From Deltaproteobacteria bacterium (GTDB taxonomy: Bacteria > Myxococcota > JADLHZ01), in assembly GCA_020848545.1 (NCBI GenBank), contig JADLHZ010000009.1, positions 1-64,000 on the forward strand: a stretch of DNA of 64,000 bases, read 5' to 3'. The notes below the pieces were generated by a model. That model was given only the letters and a program-made list of their open reading frames with translations, made no database searches and was not told the origin of the DNA. This document shows positions 55,101-63,700 of this stretch, in pieces. The first letter of the stretch is position 1. Every line of letters begins with the position of its first letter. The position numbers and the translations under genes were made by a program.

Positions 55101-57417
55101 CGCGCTCGACGACATTCCGCTCGAGATGCGGGTCTACGCGCTGCGCATGGCGGAAGATCCGGCGGTGTTCATGCCTACGCACGGCTTCACCGGCGCAACG
55201 AAGCTGGCGTTCGAAGCCCAGTGGTCGCGCGCGGGAAACGTCGAGACGCTGTTCGTGCTCGATGCGCTTGGGCGTGCCGCGGGCAAGACCGGCGAGACGC
55301 GCGACGTCGCCAGCGGGATCCTGCGTACGCTCGCAACGATCGAGAACCGCACGCCGGAGCGCATGGCCTACTTGAAGGAGTCGTTCAGCAAGTCGGACGC
55401 CGACGGCCAAGCGGCAGCGAAGTGGTTGGCCGCGCACGACGACGGCTTGCCGAAGGGCGTGAAGGTTCGCGCGCTGCCGGCGGAGTTCACGGGCCGCGAC
55501 TTCGGGCCCGAGGCGATCGCGCTGATCCACGACGGCCTCATGACCGACGACAAGAGCACGAAAAAAGCGATCTTCGCGCTCGTCGACAAGGAGAGCGATC
55601 CGGCGCGCCTCCGCTTCGCCGCCGACGCGTTCTTGCTCGGGCCCGACGCCGGAAAGAAGGCGATCCGAGCGCTCGCCGACCCGCGCTTCGATCCTGCACG
55701 CGCGTCGGCGAAAGAGCTTGCGCGCATCTTCAGGGGCTCGCGCACGTCGAGCACCTGGACGCGGCTCAAGGCCTACTTCGGGCGCGGCTTCTATGTCGCG
55801 CCGGCGCAGGCCGCCGACGCGATGGGCGCGGTCGCGAAGCTGTCTCCCGCTGAACGCCGGAACGTGTCGGGCGTGCTCCGGCGCTTGCCGTCGGACAGCG
55901 CTCGGGCCGCGTATCTCGACGCGATCGCCAAGCACGCGCCCGCGCTCGGCGAGCCCGCGACGTCGCCGGCGCACAAGCATGCGCTTGCCGACCTGCGCCT
56001 CATCGCCGATCTCGCGATGTTCCTCGACGCCCGCACCGTCGTACAGCTCACAGAGACGATCCGCACGGCGCGCCAGTTTGGCCTGCACGAATTCGTCCGC
56101 GACCTGGGCACGGTCAAGAGCTCGGAGCTCGGCGGCGATTTTCTCCGGTGGTTGATCGGGGCGCGAGACAAAGACGCGCTGCACACGCTGCACGCCGCGA
56201 TCAAGCAGTCCGTGCTCGCCACCAAGGCCGCCGCAGCCCCCGCCCCGAACCCGACCGTGCTCGTCGGCGGCGAGGCGTTCGAGATCGACTCGCTGCGCGT
56301 GAAGAAGACCGGCGACATCGCGATCAAAGGACGCGCGCAGGACGGTCGCATCGAGTCGCTCCTGCTCAGCGCCGACGCGCTCGTCGATCAGCTCCGCGGT
56401 CGCATCGAAGGCCACCACGCGTTCTTCGTGGTGCCCGAGACCGGCAAGCGCGGCTCGTGGGAGATCCGCTCGATAGACGACCAGGGACGCATCGTCCTCG
56501 CCCGCGACGAGGGCAAGCGCGAGAGGCTCTTGCCGGTTGATGCGAAGGCCTTTGCGCTCGAGAACGATGGGCTGATGATCAGAGTGCTGCAACGCAAGCT
56601 GAGCGCAGCAGAGCGCACCGCCGCCGTGACGAAGCTACACGAGGACTTCGTCGCCTGGCTGCCAGAAGACGATCGCAAGCGCGTGCGCGCGCTCGAAGGC
56701 GCCGTCGACCTCGGCGCGATCTACTACGACTTTGCGGCCGGGCTGCACACGCTGACCGACAAGCAACGCGCCTTCGTGCTCGATCACTTCGAAGCCTGGC
56801 AAAAGGGCAAGAAGCACGGCGTCGAAGCGTCGACCAAGAAAGCGTACGAGCTGATCACCGAGGCCCGCGTCACCCATCCCGCCGAGCTCTCTGTGCGCGG
56901 TAAGCCGCCGTTCACAGAGTTGCCGATGGACTCGTCGTTCGTCCCCGAGAACGATCCGCGCGACGGCGAGACCTACCGGCGCGAGCGCTATCTGAGCAAC
57001 GACGAGCGCGAGAAGTTCGAGCTGTCGGTGAAAGGCGGAAAGTTGGTGCGCCACGACGACGCCGTTTGGGACAGTAAGCTCGCGGCGCGCCGCCTCGGTG
57101 AGCCGAAGTTCGTGATGGACAGAGAAGGCCGCTTCTACGCCGTGCAGCAGGACGGTCCGGAGATCCTGAAGCACTCGGGGCTCACCGCTGGCCGCCCGGT
57201 CGCCGCCGCCGGCGCGATCGAAGTGAAGAACGGCAAGCTCGTGCGCATCAGTGATGAGAGCGGTCACTATCGGCCGAGCGGCGAGCACATCGCGCAGGCG
57301 TTGTATCGACTGCAGGCGCTCGGCGTCGATTTGAGCGACGTCAAGGTGAAGCTCTATAGCGAGCCTACGGACATCAGCGCAGCGGAGCTCCTCCGGCGCT
57401 TTCCGGTGAAGCCATGA
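49114..57417 (+). CDS. Second giant multidomain protein (2767 aa), putative zincin toxin/effector
   Basis: An 8.3-kb gene. Residues 1-75 are Pro/Ala/Asp-rich, without signal. Residues about 75-1130 are helical. Strongly hydrophobic stretches lie at about 1135-1190 (IIMVGALIITAGAATPG onward) and 1207-1330, like a membrane-insertion region. A zinc peptidase lies at about 1560-1790, with H1706-ETG-H1710 and acidic GEDFAE at 1750-1755; this resembles the anthrax lethal factor-like group. Beta modules and a HEAT-like helical part (about 1930-2280) follow. The C-terminal domain has GLTAGRPVAAAGAIEV and SGHYRPSGEH (2716-2725), which I recall from C-termini of other large toxins. ATG 49114 was preferred to GTG 49093. 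The stop overlaps the next start. Confidence 0.9.
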   Translation: MNGKTITRHRPAGTLALPPPAPPTTDNKADAATDAAPAPDRVDDKAGNTGAPQDDGLSAREKDDATRQRSAVRIAHLAKSYTIGRDEAEIVKHVRDYVGSGSDRLTRAKALLKELDGLGVRYAGLYAAIDDPKLRGELGTLTRDATTAKQRTDADDAIAARDAVPVIASRAAFKTAGLPITKDDFAALSAKRVSPVAENVIAAIEARDHHIDSAAADRAAAVLAQPNASADKRRAAVLVLEKWAAAEAQATTLDSQGANAALKKIDLALADYQRLRAAAVTVRTQNKDVNADATATIVFLDRETQKLNALRARLSAGFGGVIERTDAQAPALKDVLALTQKTEALYGDWDANMKDAKAAVVLIDSDPTKAAAALASAKTWVPHLDALNKHYKDLVLLRAKIDRSTDPDFRAWVERSGVRELITAQITAIDARGNDLWVYVRLVHGGMRHLEELRAQKQFTEADQLARSTPDKLQTLDDAALDKAIGDYDREIKQTHAARAKLVTARNEAQAALEKKPPFSTADRVAFVEAKITLAGTTPGPRGTQLTLTEQITALADAEKLLVLMRSFIQTRWSRLQSNADLGNGPIGLDPVLQMAGLPKLTSGKTEDLIAGLARANQSLQIPGFTPMTLTKDSKYADVAQVLRKYTEAAVIKEVNVYQYMRHLATTQLGLTVPDVPYKTIGNQRVLDVEALVTQTTALRERLAKALDLKEIDAASFQMFDASARAKRGDPPLNPGTANVYHALAKIAQQRTQVHSAWLRALSEHVGANGLSGADLKKLAESGATLAVREAAYQLLTNVELLATVSENGVVTKNGLSKLEKRVASFEQFQIDKQKLGFPIAFVAQRHWPHFQQDTERKKLAPLYDELAKSGKETFTFKDVVAVLGNVHVNPLARHMANEFLVHSELWPTLKAKEGDEVLQLGKLRDLSLGGIQQPPTFWSDGLAVAGKLHDALASGKTAEVRAVLAPLTQKQRDWVMLEFSVHYGESAFSDLLGKKFKGQAIGQVIAFTENTPHADRRAQILRSIEANPRWIETYTGNLKAQLTQMKKKDKERSIDLDEKLVKEVEARIAKVAALAAFAALPVLPGMQKIAALYRQQLADAIAEAQYSARTLAISIDAEIDDWNAKVDGWTKRIQGGIIMVGALIITAGAATPGVMAAGTSALTMAGAGILGGTIVAGTIGLAGSLSFQKHTRGKISLRQLDNDVGESLLAGFNTSLGAALPMLALSSWGANISTYAMLARMAALNTATSVFSTDVTAIYQRAKGDDAAADATMRGLKWDALRAGIGSILLAPLGVVSGWKGVVAGAFGGGLEQALFNLFRKLALHEDVAWHDGMEEAVIMGGVSTHIFQEHHHATTAARIEKAKATSLGELELRAPGEGKEAAPSWKIAAVEDRYLIIESATGERRKVKAGFLLEKNPGLETALRKIEAKGVAPTKKPRAAAAPDPKVEALIAETKSTLPADAGADLIADLDSLAVSESFFKLPRETQKAVAEALGKQHDPATRLWLSDFALSEAFKHLPADKQAQLIQLVGGKNPHMSQPALLEMAKLVSAPSYQGASHASQTKALLTFMKEQPWARFVNAGHGAYDGRRARYEISAGEPAGEVRFHEGDHKVNKHVLTIDGREITVYVAEGAAGHPNVNTLDEVAKAIAAAPLATRKLIKEIRIHAEPHSNGGYMTASTDHTIDVYATSNKPPQHEADSTMSHETGHVLAFDRFGSMQPPGPGWAEWIAAHQSDGIGPSGYAKTDLGEDFAETLALYTDVRGTEFEAELRAIMPNRFAILDAMFRTAAIDAPLAPSAPVLSDKGFRAIAVDTTTDRARVSVDYEGKTYTYAFSIDELLASNPDRVIGMEVEVGGVRYKVDGVDMLTGNFALRGAGGAIFDLWSPTRLFEHAPLEVAQRLGPKGSVDLPPKTMPEHGLTGLNGRMFEDLYTSVPGKQAALDAVAKLDPALREDALHLVARTDDPDKLLFFADAAGKGPYAAKVARELFDAYTGVALDDIPLEMRVYALRMAEDPAVFMPTHGFTGATKLAFEAQWSRAGNVETLFVLDALGRAAGKTGETRDVASGILRTLATIENRTPERMAYLKESFSKSDADGQAAAKWLAAHDDGLPKGVKVRALPAEFTGRDFGPEAIALIHDGLMTDDKSTKKAIFALVDKESDPARLRFAADAFLLGPDAGKKAIRALADPRFDPARASAKELARIFRGSRTSSTWTRLKAYFGRGFYVAPAQAADAMGAVAKLSPAERRNVSGVLRRLPSDSARAAYLDAIAKHAPALGEPATSPAHKHALADLRLIADLAMFLDARTVVQLTETIRTARQFGLHEFVRDLGTVKSSELGGDFLRWLIGARDKDALHTLHAAIKQSVLATKAAAAPAPNPTVLVGGEAFEIDSLRVKKTGDIAIKGRAQDGRIESLLLSADALVDQLRGRIEGHHAFFVVPETGKRGSWEIRSIDDQGRIVLARDEGKRERLLPVDAKAFALENDGLMIRVLQRKLSAAERTAAVTKLHEDFVAWLPEDDRKRVRALEGAVDLGAIYYDFAAGLHTLTDKQRAFVLDHFEAWQKGKKHGVEASTKKAYELITEARVTHPAELSVRGKPPFTELPMDSSFVPENDPRDGETYRRERYLSNDEREKFELSVKGGKLVRHDDAVWDSKLAARRLGEPKFVMDREGRFYAVQQDGPEILKHSGLTAGRPVAAAGAIEVKNGKLVRISDESGHYRPSGEHIAQALYRLQALGVDLSDVKVKLYSEPTDISAAELLRRFPVKP

Positions 57418-57980
57418 CCGTCCAAAATCCATGGCACGCGATCCGCGCCGAGCACGATGCGCCCGAATGGGAGCACGACGCCTTCGACGCCGTCGACATG
57501 CTCACCGAGATCGCGCGCGCGCCGGTGCCGGGGCCGGAGACCGATCAGGCGCTCCTCGACTTCGTGATCCATCGCTTCACGCCGGCGGGTCGTAGCGCCG
57601 CGCTCGCCGAAGAGCCGCTCGCGCCGATGCTGGAGGCGGCGTTGCTCGCAGCCGCGCACGCCAGCGATGAGGCGCGCTTCCTCTACGCCGACTTGCTCTT
57701 CAACTTCGGCGATCCGAGCGATCACGATCTGACGGCGGCGCTCACCCGCGCGTTGATCGGCTCCGGCGCGCTCACCCAGCTCGTGCTCGAACGCCTGCGC
57801 AGCGACAATCCGCTGCACCGCTTGAACGCGCTGTGGATCCCGAGCTGCGTGTTCGGGCACGACGGCTACGCGCCTTCGCCGGGGCTGCGCCATGAGATCG
57901 ACGCGGCGGCGCGCGCCCTTCGCGACGACGAGAACGGGCTCGTGCGGACGGCCGCCGAGCGTTTTCGACTACCGGCCTAA
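57414..57980 (+). CDS. HEAT-like protein coupled to the second giant gene; candidate immunity protein
   Basis: A 188-residue helical protein with repeat-like segments (EPLAPMLEAALLAAAHASDE, LTQLVLERLRSDNPLHRLNA, ALRDDENGLVRTAAERF), suggesting HEAT/ARM-type repeats. No signal peptide or TM. The ATG overlaps the giant gene's stop (ATGA), the same coupling seen behind the larger giant gene. Immunity or adaptor function is inferred from position. Not recognised as a named family. Confidence 0.85.
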   Translation: MTVQNPWHAIRAEHDAPEWEHDAFDAVDMLTEIARAPVPGPETDQALLDFVIHRFTPAGRSAALAEEPLAPMLEAALLAAAHASDEARFLYADLLFNFGDPSDHDLTAALTRALIGSGALTQLVLERLRSDNPLHRLNALWIPSCVFGHDGYAPSPGLRHEIDAAARALRDDENGLVRTAAERFRLPA

Positions 57981-58059
57981 TTCTGCAAGGTCGCTCGCGT
58001 TCGCACACCCGGAGCGGCCGCCCTCCGATAATACGCGTCCCCATTCAAAGAGGCGCACG

Positions 58060-58638
58060 ATGAACACCATCCCCCTGATCAACCAGACCTTCACCAAGGC
58101 ACAATCCGACACGAGCCCGATGGGCGCGCTCGTCACCAAGCAGGAGCTGCAAAAGGCGCTCGCGATCGCCACCAAGAACGGCAAGGTCACGGTCGGCGAG
58201 CGCGTGGCGATCGAAAAAGGGTGGGAGTCGCTCTTCGACAAGACCGACCTCGTGAACGATCGCGCGACGCTCGGTGCACAGCAAGAGTACGTGCGCGTGC
58301 AGAAGGCGCTCGGGCTGCGGCCGCACAAGCTCACCGCCGAAGCGGTCGCGCAGACGGCCGACGGACGCGTGGCGATCAAAGCAGCGCTCACCGCGGCAGT
58401 GAAGAAGCTGAACGCGAGCGGCAACGGCACCTTCGAGCTCGTGCTCCCGAAGGCGTTCGACACGCGCTGGACCATCCGCCAGCGCGGCCAGTACGAGATC
58501 GAGACCTACTACACGGTCATGGGGCACGCGCTGCAGATCACCTCGAGCGAGACCACGCTCGGCAACGAAGACTATCGCGACATCGCGACGGCGACGCCGA
58601 AGGGCCTCGCCGCGGTGTTCAAGAAGGTCGCGGGCTGA
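58060..58638 (+). CDS. Hypothetical protein downstream of the second giant gene
   Basis: A 192-residue soluble protein of unknown family. The N-terminal half is helical (LVTKQELQKALAIATKNGKV, VAIEKGWESLFDKTDLV), with an EF-hand-like feel but no convincing calcium loop. The C-terminal half is beta-rich (TFELVLPKAFDTRW, GQYEIETYYTVMGHALQI). It follows the HEAT-like gene by 79 bases. Start set by ATG 58060 after a short AGGCG; a longer frame overlaps the upstream gene. The 3' end overlaps the convergent membrane gene by 20 bases. Confidence 0.8.
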   Translation: MNTIPLINQTFTKAQSDTSPMGALVTKQELQKALAIATKNGKVTVGERVAIEKGWESLFDKTDLVNDRATLGAQQEYVRVQKALGLRPHKLTAEAVAQTADGRVAIKAALTAAVKKLNASGNGTFELVLPKAFDTRWTIRQRGQYEIETYYTVMGHALQITSSETTLGNEDYRDIATATPKGLAAVFKKVAG

Positions 58639-59230
58639 GCCGCCGCCGGCGCAGCGCTTCGACTGCCGCGACGACGCACGCGAGCGTCACCGACACCAAG
58701 CTGAGCTCCACGTTCGCCGTGATCGACGCGAGGGCGGCGACATTCAGCGCGCTGATGAGCCACCACGCGGCGCGGAGGGTTCCGGTCACGCTGCGCGCGG
58801 CGAGTGCACCAGCGAGCACACAACCGAAGTCGAGCAGGAGAAACTTCGCGAGCGCGCTGCGCCGTACCCACATCGCGTCCGCGTCCGTCACCGCCGACTG
58901 CAGCGCGCCAAAGATGCCGAGGTTCTCCGAAAGATCGCAGAGCGCTGCGACCACGAACAACGCGGCGATCGGGCGTGCCGCTTTCGATCGCGGCCGGCGC
59001 ACGAGCACGACGCCCATGAGCAGCGCAGCGTAGGCGACGAGGAAGGGCATGTCGACGAAGGTGGCGTACGCCCAGTGCCGCGGTGTGTTCGGCGGCGCCG
59101 CGAGCGTGCGTTCGAGCGCGAGGCCGTCCGTTGGCAGCTCGGCGCAGAGGACGGGCGCCGCGTAGGGGCACGGCGGATCGATCTCGGGCGGGCGCAGCGG
59201 GCGGAGCTGAAACGCGATCGACGCGAGCAC
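58619..59230 (-). CDS. Multi-pass membrane protein
   Basis: A 203-residue integral membrane protein with four or five hydrophobic segments: about 60-77 (FLVAYAALLMGVVLV), 86-105 (IAALFVVAALC), 128-146 (FLLLDFGCVLAGALAA), 150-170 and 174-193. A short N-terminal region with two cysteines is probably extracytoplasmic. Arg-rich loops and C-terminus suggest cytoplasmic sides. No family recognised. Confidence 0.8.
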   Translation of the reverse strand: MLASIAFQLRPLRPPEIDPPCPYAAPVLCAELPTDGLALERTLAAPPNTPRHWAYATFVDMPFLVAYAALLMGVVLVRRPRSKAARPIAALFVVAALCDLSENLGIFGALQSAVTDADAMWVRRSALAKFLLLDFGCVLAGALAARSVTGTLRAAWWLISALNVAALASITANVELSLVSVTLACVVAAVEALRRRRLSPRPS

Positions 59231-59279
59231 CAGCGTGACGAACGCCGTGAGCTGCGCGCGATGCCAGGCTGAAGAAAGC

Positions 59280-60782
59280 TCAGTAGTGATAGACGAGCCC
59301 GAGCCGGCCGACGCCGAGCTTCAGCTCGAGGCTCGACACCGAGGTCGACGTTTTCGCTTCGTCGTACTTCGATGGGTTGTCGCCGACGGCAAAGAGCGTG
59401 ACGCCGACGCCGATCGACACGGCGCCGAAGATCATCGCACCGATGGCGACGCCGTCCAAGAGCGCGATGTTGGCCTGCTTCGCTTGCAAGGACTCACGCG
59501 TCGTCTGGCTACGCTCGGCGGACGCATTGTAGTCGATCATGTCCTGCTTCAGCTGCCGCTCGTTGTTGCCGTCGACGACGATGATCGCCACGCCGGCGCC
59601 GACCGCGCAGAGGCCGAGCACGGAGAAGCCCCAGGCGAGCCCGCGCATCAGCCGCGCCTGCCCGAGGTACTTCTTGCGAAACTCCGGCGACGGATTCAGC
59701 ATCACGTCGGCCTTCGTCGTCTGGTTCTCGCTGACGCTGATGTCTTGGCTGTGGCGCACGAAGCCTTCGCGCTCGACGGTCAACGTATGCAGTCCACCAG
59801 CGAGCGCCACCGGCTTCAGCGGGCTCGTGCCGATGATGCTGCCGTCCACGCGCACCGTCGCGCTCTCTTCGCTGACCTTGAGCTCGAGCGTGCCCGAGCG
59901 CGCCTCGAGCAAGTCGCGCACGAGCATCTTCGACGCGACGCGCGCTTCTTCGAAGAGCCCCTGCGGTCCGCCCGAGTACTCGCGCGTGATGCGTGACTCC
60001 GGCCGCGAGGTGCGGATGTTCAAGAGCTGGAGCTGCAGCATGTACGTTTGATCGACGCGGATGAGGCTGCCCGTGACCATGAAGTCGGCGCCGAGCGCGC
60101 CGCCGATCTCGGCGAGGCAGGCGACGTCGCTGCAGCCGACGGACTCCTTCATCGCTTCGAGCGCGAGCATCTGCTCGATGTCTTGCTTCGAGATCGCCTT
60201 GAACGGGCCGAGGCCATCGAGCGACTCGGGGATCACGGCGCCGACGGACTCGCGAAGCTCTTTGGGAACGCTGTCCGAACCCTTGAGATCGAGGACGGCG
60301 ATCTTCGTCTTGTTGTCGGCCTTGGCGGCGCGCTTCACTCGCTCGGCGCCGGCGTTCGTGGCGGCGGGGTCGATCTTCGGCGGTGGCGGCGGCGGCGGCG
60401 CGGGCTTCGCCGGCTCGGGCTTCGGCTCTTCCTTTACCGGTATCGGCGTCTCGACCGGCTCGTTCTTCGCGACGGCGAGCGGCGACGTGGGCTCGGGCGG
60501 CGGCGGCTCCGCGGCAGCAGCGCTGCTCGCGAGCGCTTCGATCTCTTTCGTCACCGCCGGGCACACCTTCTTGAGGTCGGCGATCTTCGCGTAGCCCGCG
60601 CCCTTGTCGCTCTCGATCTTGGCGAACTTGTCGTCGGCGCTGACGATCGCGATCGACGGCAGCTTCGGCAATTTGATCTTCGCGCCACTGCCGGCTTCGG
60701 CCGTCAGCGTGAGCGGCGTCTTCGGCTTGCAGGTGACCGGCGCGGCAATGAGCGAGGTGGCGATGTATAGTATTGTAAACAT
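59280..60782 (-). CDS. CsgG/TolB-like plus PEGA domain membrane protein
   Basis: A 500-residue exported protein. It has a signal peptide (MFTILYIATSLIAAP), an SH3-like strand region to about 80, and a Pro/Glu/Lys linker. A penicillin-binding/CsgG-like domain spans about 160-270 (KIAVLDLKGSDSV, CLAEIGGALGADFMVTGSL). A PEGA domain lies at about 285-355 (TLELKVSEESATVRVDGSIIG, HTLTVEREGF). Two transmembrane helices lie near 380 and 450. This architecture is common in myxobacteria and may link the envelope to surface structures; the precise role is unknown. It starts 7 bases after the 60790 gene ends, so the two form an operon. Confidence 0.88.
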   Translation of the reverse strand: MFTILYIATSLIAAPVTCKPKTPLTLTAEAGSGAKIKLPKLPSIAIVSADDKFAKIESDKGAGYAKIADLKKVCPAVTKEIEALASSAAAAEPPPPEPTSPLAVAKNEPVETPIPVKEEPKPEPAKPAPPPPPPPKIDPAATNAGAERVKRAAKADNKTKIAVLDLKGSDSVPKELRESVGAVIPESLDGLGPFKAISKQDIEQMLALEAMKESVGCSDVACLAEIGGALGADFMVTGSLIRVDQTYMLQLQLLNIRTSRPESRITREYSGGPQGLFEEARVASKMLVRDLLEARSGTLELKVSEESATVRVDGSIIGTSPLKPVALAGGLHTLTVEREGFVRHSQDISVSENQTTKADVMLNPSPEFRKKYLGQARLMRGLAWGFSVLGLCAVGAGVAIIVVDGNNERQLKQDMIDYNASAERSQTTRESLQAKQANIALLDGVAIGAMIFGAVSIGVGVTLFAVGDNPSKYDEAKTSTSVSSLELKLGVGRLGLVYHY

Positions 60783-60789
60783 AGCTTCC

Positions 60790-63700
60790 TCAGCGCCGCA
60801 GCCGCAGCTGGCACAGGTTTTCCGACGGCAGCTTGCACGAGACGTAGACGTTCTCGCCGTCCATGGAGATCGACGGGTAGTTGGTGTTGAGTGAGAGCTT
60901 CGTGACGACCGGAGCCGGCGGCAAGAGAGGCGGTTCCGCCCCAGCCGTCGCGTCGACGACGAAGACGCCTTCGCAGACGTTGTTCGTATCGGTTGAATGA
61001 ATCAGAGAGATCGCGGCGAGCTGGCCTTGCCGCACCATCGCCGCGCTGTTGCAGTCCGAGGCGCCGAGATCGACTTCCTGTGCCACTTGCAGAGGCATCA
61101 GCAGGCCGTTCGGGTCGCGCTTGAAGCACGACATGTACGCACGCCCACTCATGAAGCGCACGCCGCACAGATCGTCGACACCGAACGCAGCGCCGTAGAG
61201 TCCCTGCACGCTCGAGACGGCCTTCGTCGCTCGGTTGACGACGCGGATCGCTTGCACCGTTTGTACGGCGGTGAGCAGACCCGCGGACGGGAGCTTCGTT
61301 GCGTCCATGACGGCCTCGCCGGCCCCGCTCGGCAACGCGACGCGGCCTTGCGTATGCGCCGCGTTGGCATCGTTGTTGAAGTCGTAGGTTTCGAGCGGAC
61401 CAAAGTCCCAGACATGACCGTCGTTGAACGCTCCAAAGAAGTCCGGCGCTATCACCAAGTCGTAGATCGCGGCGTCGCGGAAGATCGGCGCACCGCCGGG
61501 GCTGGTGAAGGTCATCAGGAGCTGCGGGCCGTAGAGATCCAAACCGTGTGTCGTCGTCGGCGACTTGGTCATGTCGCGCGGAAAACACATCGCCGGCCAG
61601 ATCGGCCGTGTCCCGCTCGCATGCGTCATGCAGGGCTTCGTGCCTTCGGCCGGCGCTTTCGGACTGCGACGCCCACAGGTCGTGATCCCCTTCTGGCCGC
61701 CGACTTGAAAGCAGGTGTCATCGAGGCCGCCGATCCCCGAGGTCACAGGGATCGGTGTGTACGAGAGCGAGCGCAGCGGTTGCTGGAAGAAGTTGGTGTT
61801 CGCCTGCTCGGGCACCGGATCGCTCATGAAGGCACGCATGCCAGACATCCCGACCGTCGAAAGCATTTGCCGCGAGCCCTGGTTGACGAGGACGAACGAC
61901 TGGCTCAACCCGAAGACGCGCAGGCCGGCGTTCTCCTCACCCATCTTCGGCTCGTTTACAGCGACGAGATATGGTCCCGCGACCGCCAGATCGCGCACGT
62001 CGCCCGCGGTGAAGACGTTGCCGATCAAGATCGGATCTTCCTCGTTTTTGAGATCGATCACGTCGATGCCGCGTTCGTTGCCGACACCGGCATAAACGTA
62101 GCGACCAGAAGTCGTCAGAGCGAAGACGGGACCCTGCATGTCGACCGGCAGATGGCGATCGAGGTTATTGAAGAAGTTGCCGTTGGCGTCTTTCGAGACG
62201 ATGAGCCGTCCCTGGGTCGATGCCTGCAACATGATCGGCATTTCGGAATGCAGTCGGCCGACGTCGGTCGTGCTGTTCGCGCCGCTGCCGGAAACCGGCG
62301 AACATGCGTTCGCGATTCCGTTGCAGAAGTCGAGCAGGCTCACGTTCGGGCAGCTGCGCGTGCGTCCTTGCACGCCGACAAAGATGTCCCCGAAGGCTTG
62401 CCTCGAATTCGTGCCGCCGTCGTTCATCCAAACGATCGTCTGGGCGGTGTCGAGTTGGCCGGCGTCTCCACCCGCAGTGTCCGGACACTCGACCACGATC
62501 GCGTGCGCGAGCTTGTCTTGCGCCGCTCGGGTGAGCTTCCACGCCACGATGCCGCCCGGATCGTCGTTGTCGGTCGAATCCGGATCCGTCTGCACACCAT
62601 TGGCGACGAGCAAATACGGCCAGTGCAAGTCGATGCCTTGCGCGCACCCGATCCCGGGCGTCGGCGCTTCGGTCGTCGCATCATTCCACGCATTCACGAG
62701 GTTGCGCGGGTTGGCAATGTCGACGACGTGTACGTACCCAGTACCGGAAGCGACGAATGCGTAGCGGCCGTACAGCAGGATCTGCTTCGAGGCGTTGGTC
62801 AGTGACGGGTTCATCGTCGCAGGCCCGGGTACTTTGCAGCCATTGCGAGGTGTTTCCGAGAGCTCGATGTCATCAAGGCGCGCTGCATTGCCATTGAGGA
62901 CTGCCCCGACTGTCGTCAACGCGCGGAGGTCGAAGGTCTCGACATAAGTCTTCGGCGCGGCGTCATTGAGGCCGGTCGACACCAAGACGACGACGTCACC
63001 CTGTACCGCGACTGCCCGCGCCAGACGATCTGCCGGCTGCAGGTACTTGCCGAGATCTCGCATGCTGTATTCGCCTGGCGTCGCCGCAACGACATCCGCG
63101 AGGCTCTTGTCGCTCTCGTTTCCACGATCGTCGCAGCGCGGCTCGCCGAGGGGTGTCGTCTCGGTGAGCGGCTTGCACGCACCGTCTCTTGCGGTGACAC
63201 CGGCGTAGATAGTCGCGCCGTTCGGCAGGTTCGCAAGCGCCAGTGAGCCGACTTGGCGGCCTGAAACAAAAACCGGCGAGGTGCCGTTCGCCGCGAGCCT
63301 ACCGTTCAGATCGGTCCACGCGTCGTCGTCGGCCGGGGATGTCCCATAATAGATGTTGTACCCAGTCACATCGGGCGAGGTTGAGGGAGTCCACGTGATA
63401 ATGACCGTTCCGTTTCCTGCCGTCGCCTCCACGCTCGTCGGTGCCGCCGGTGGGTTGCTGTCGTGCGTGATCGTCAGCGTCGCCTGCTCACTCGTGAACC
63501 CCACTTCATCGCGCGTGCGAATCGCGATCCGCGTCGGCGTCAACCCGGCGCCGGTATCGTTGTCGGTCGTGTGATCCTCGAGCGTCACTTCCAGCGTCAG
63601 ATCATTGCGCCCGGGCGTTCCCGTGAGCACACACGTCGCGTCCTGCGGATCCGACTCCGCCTCACCGTTGCCGCGCGGCGGATACTTCGTGCCGCAATCG

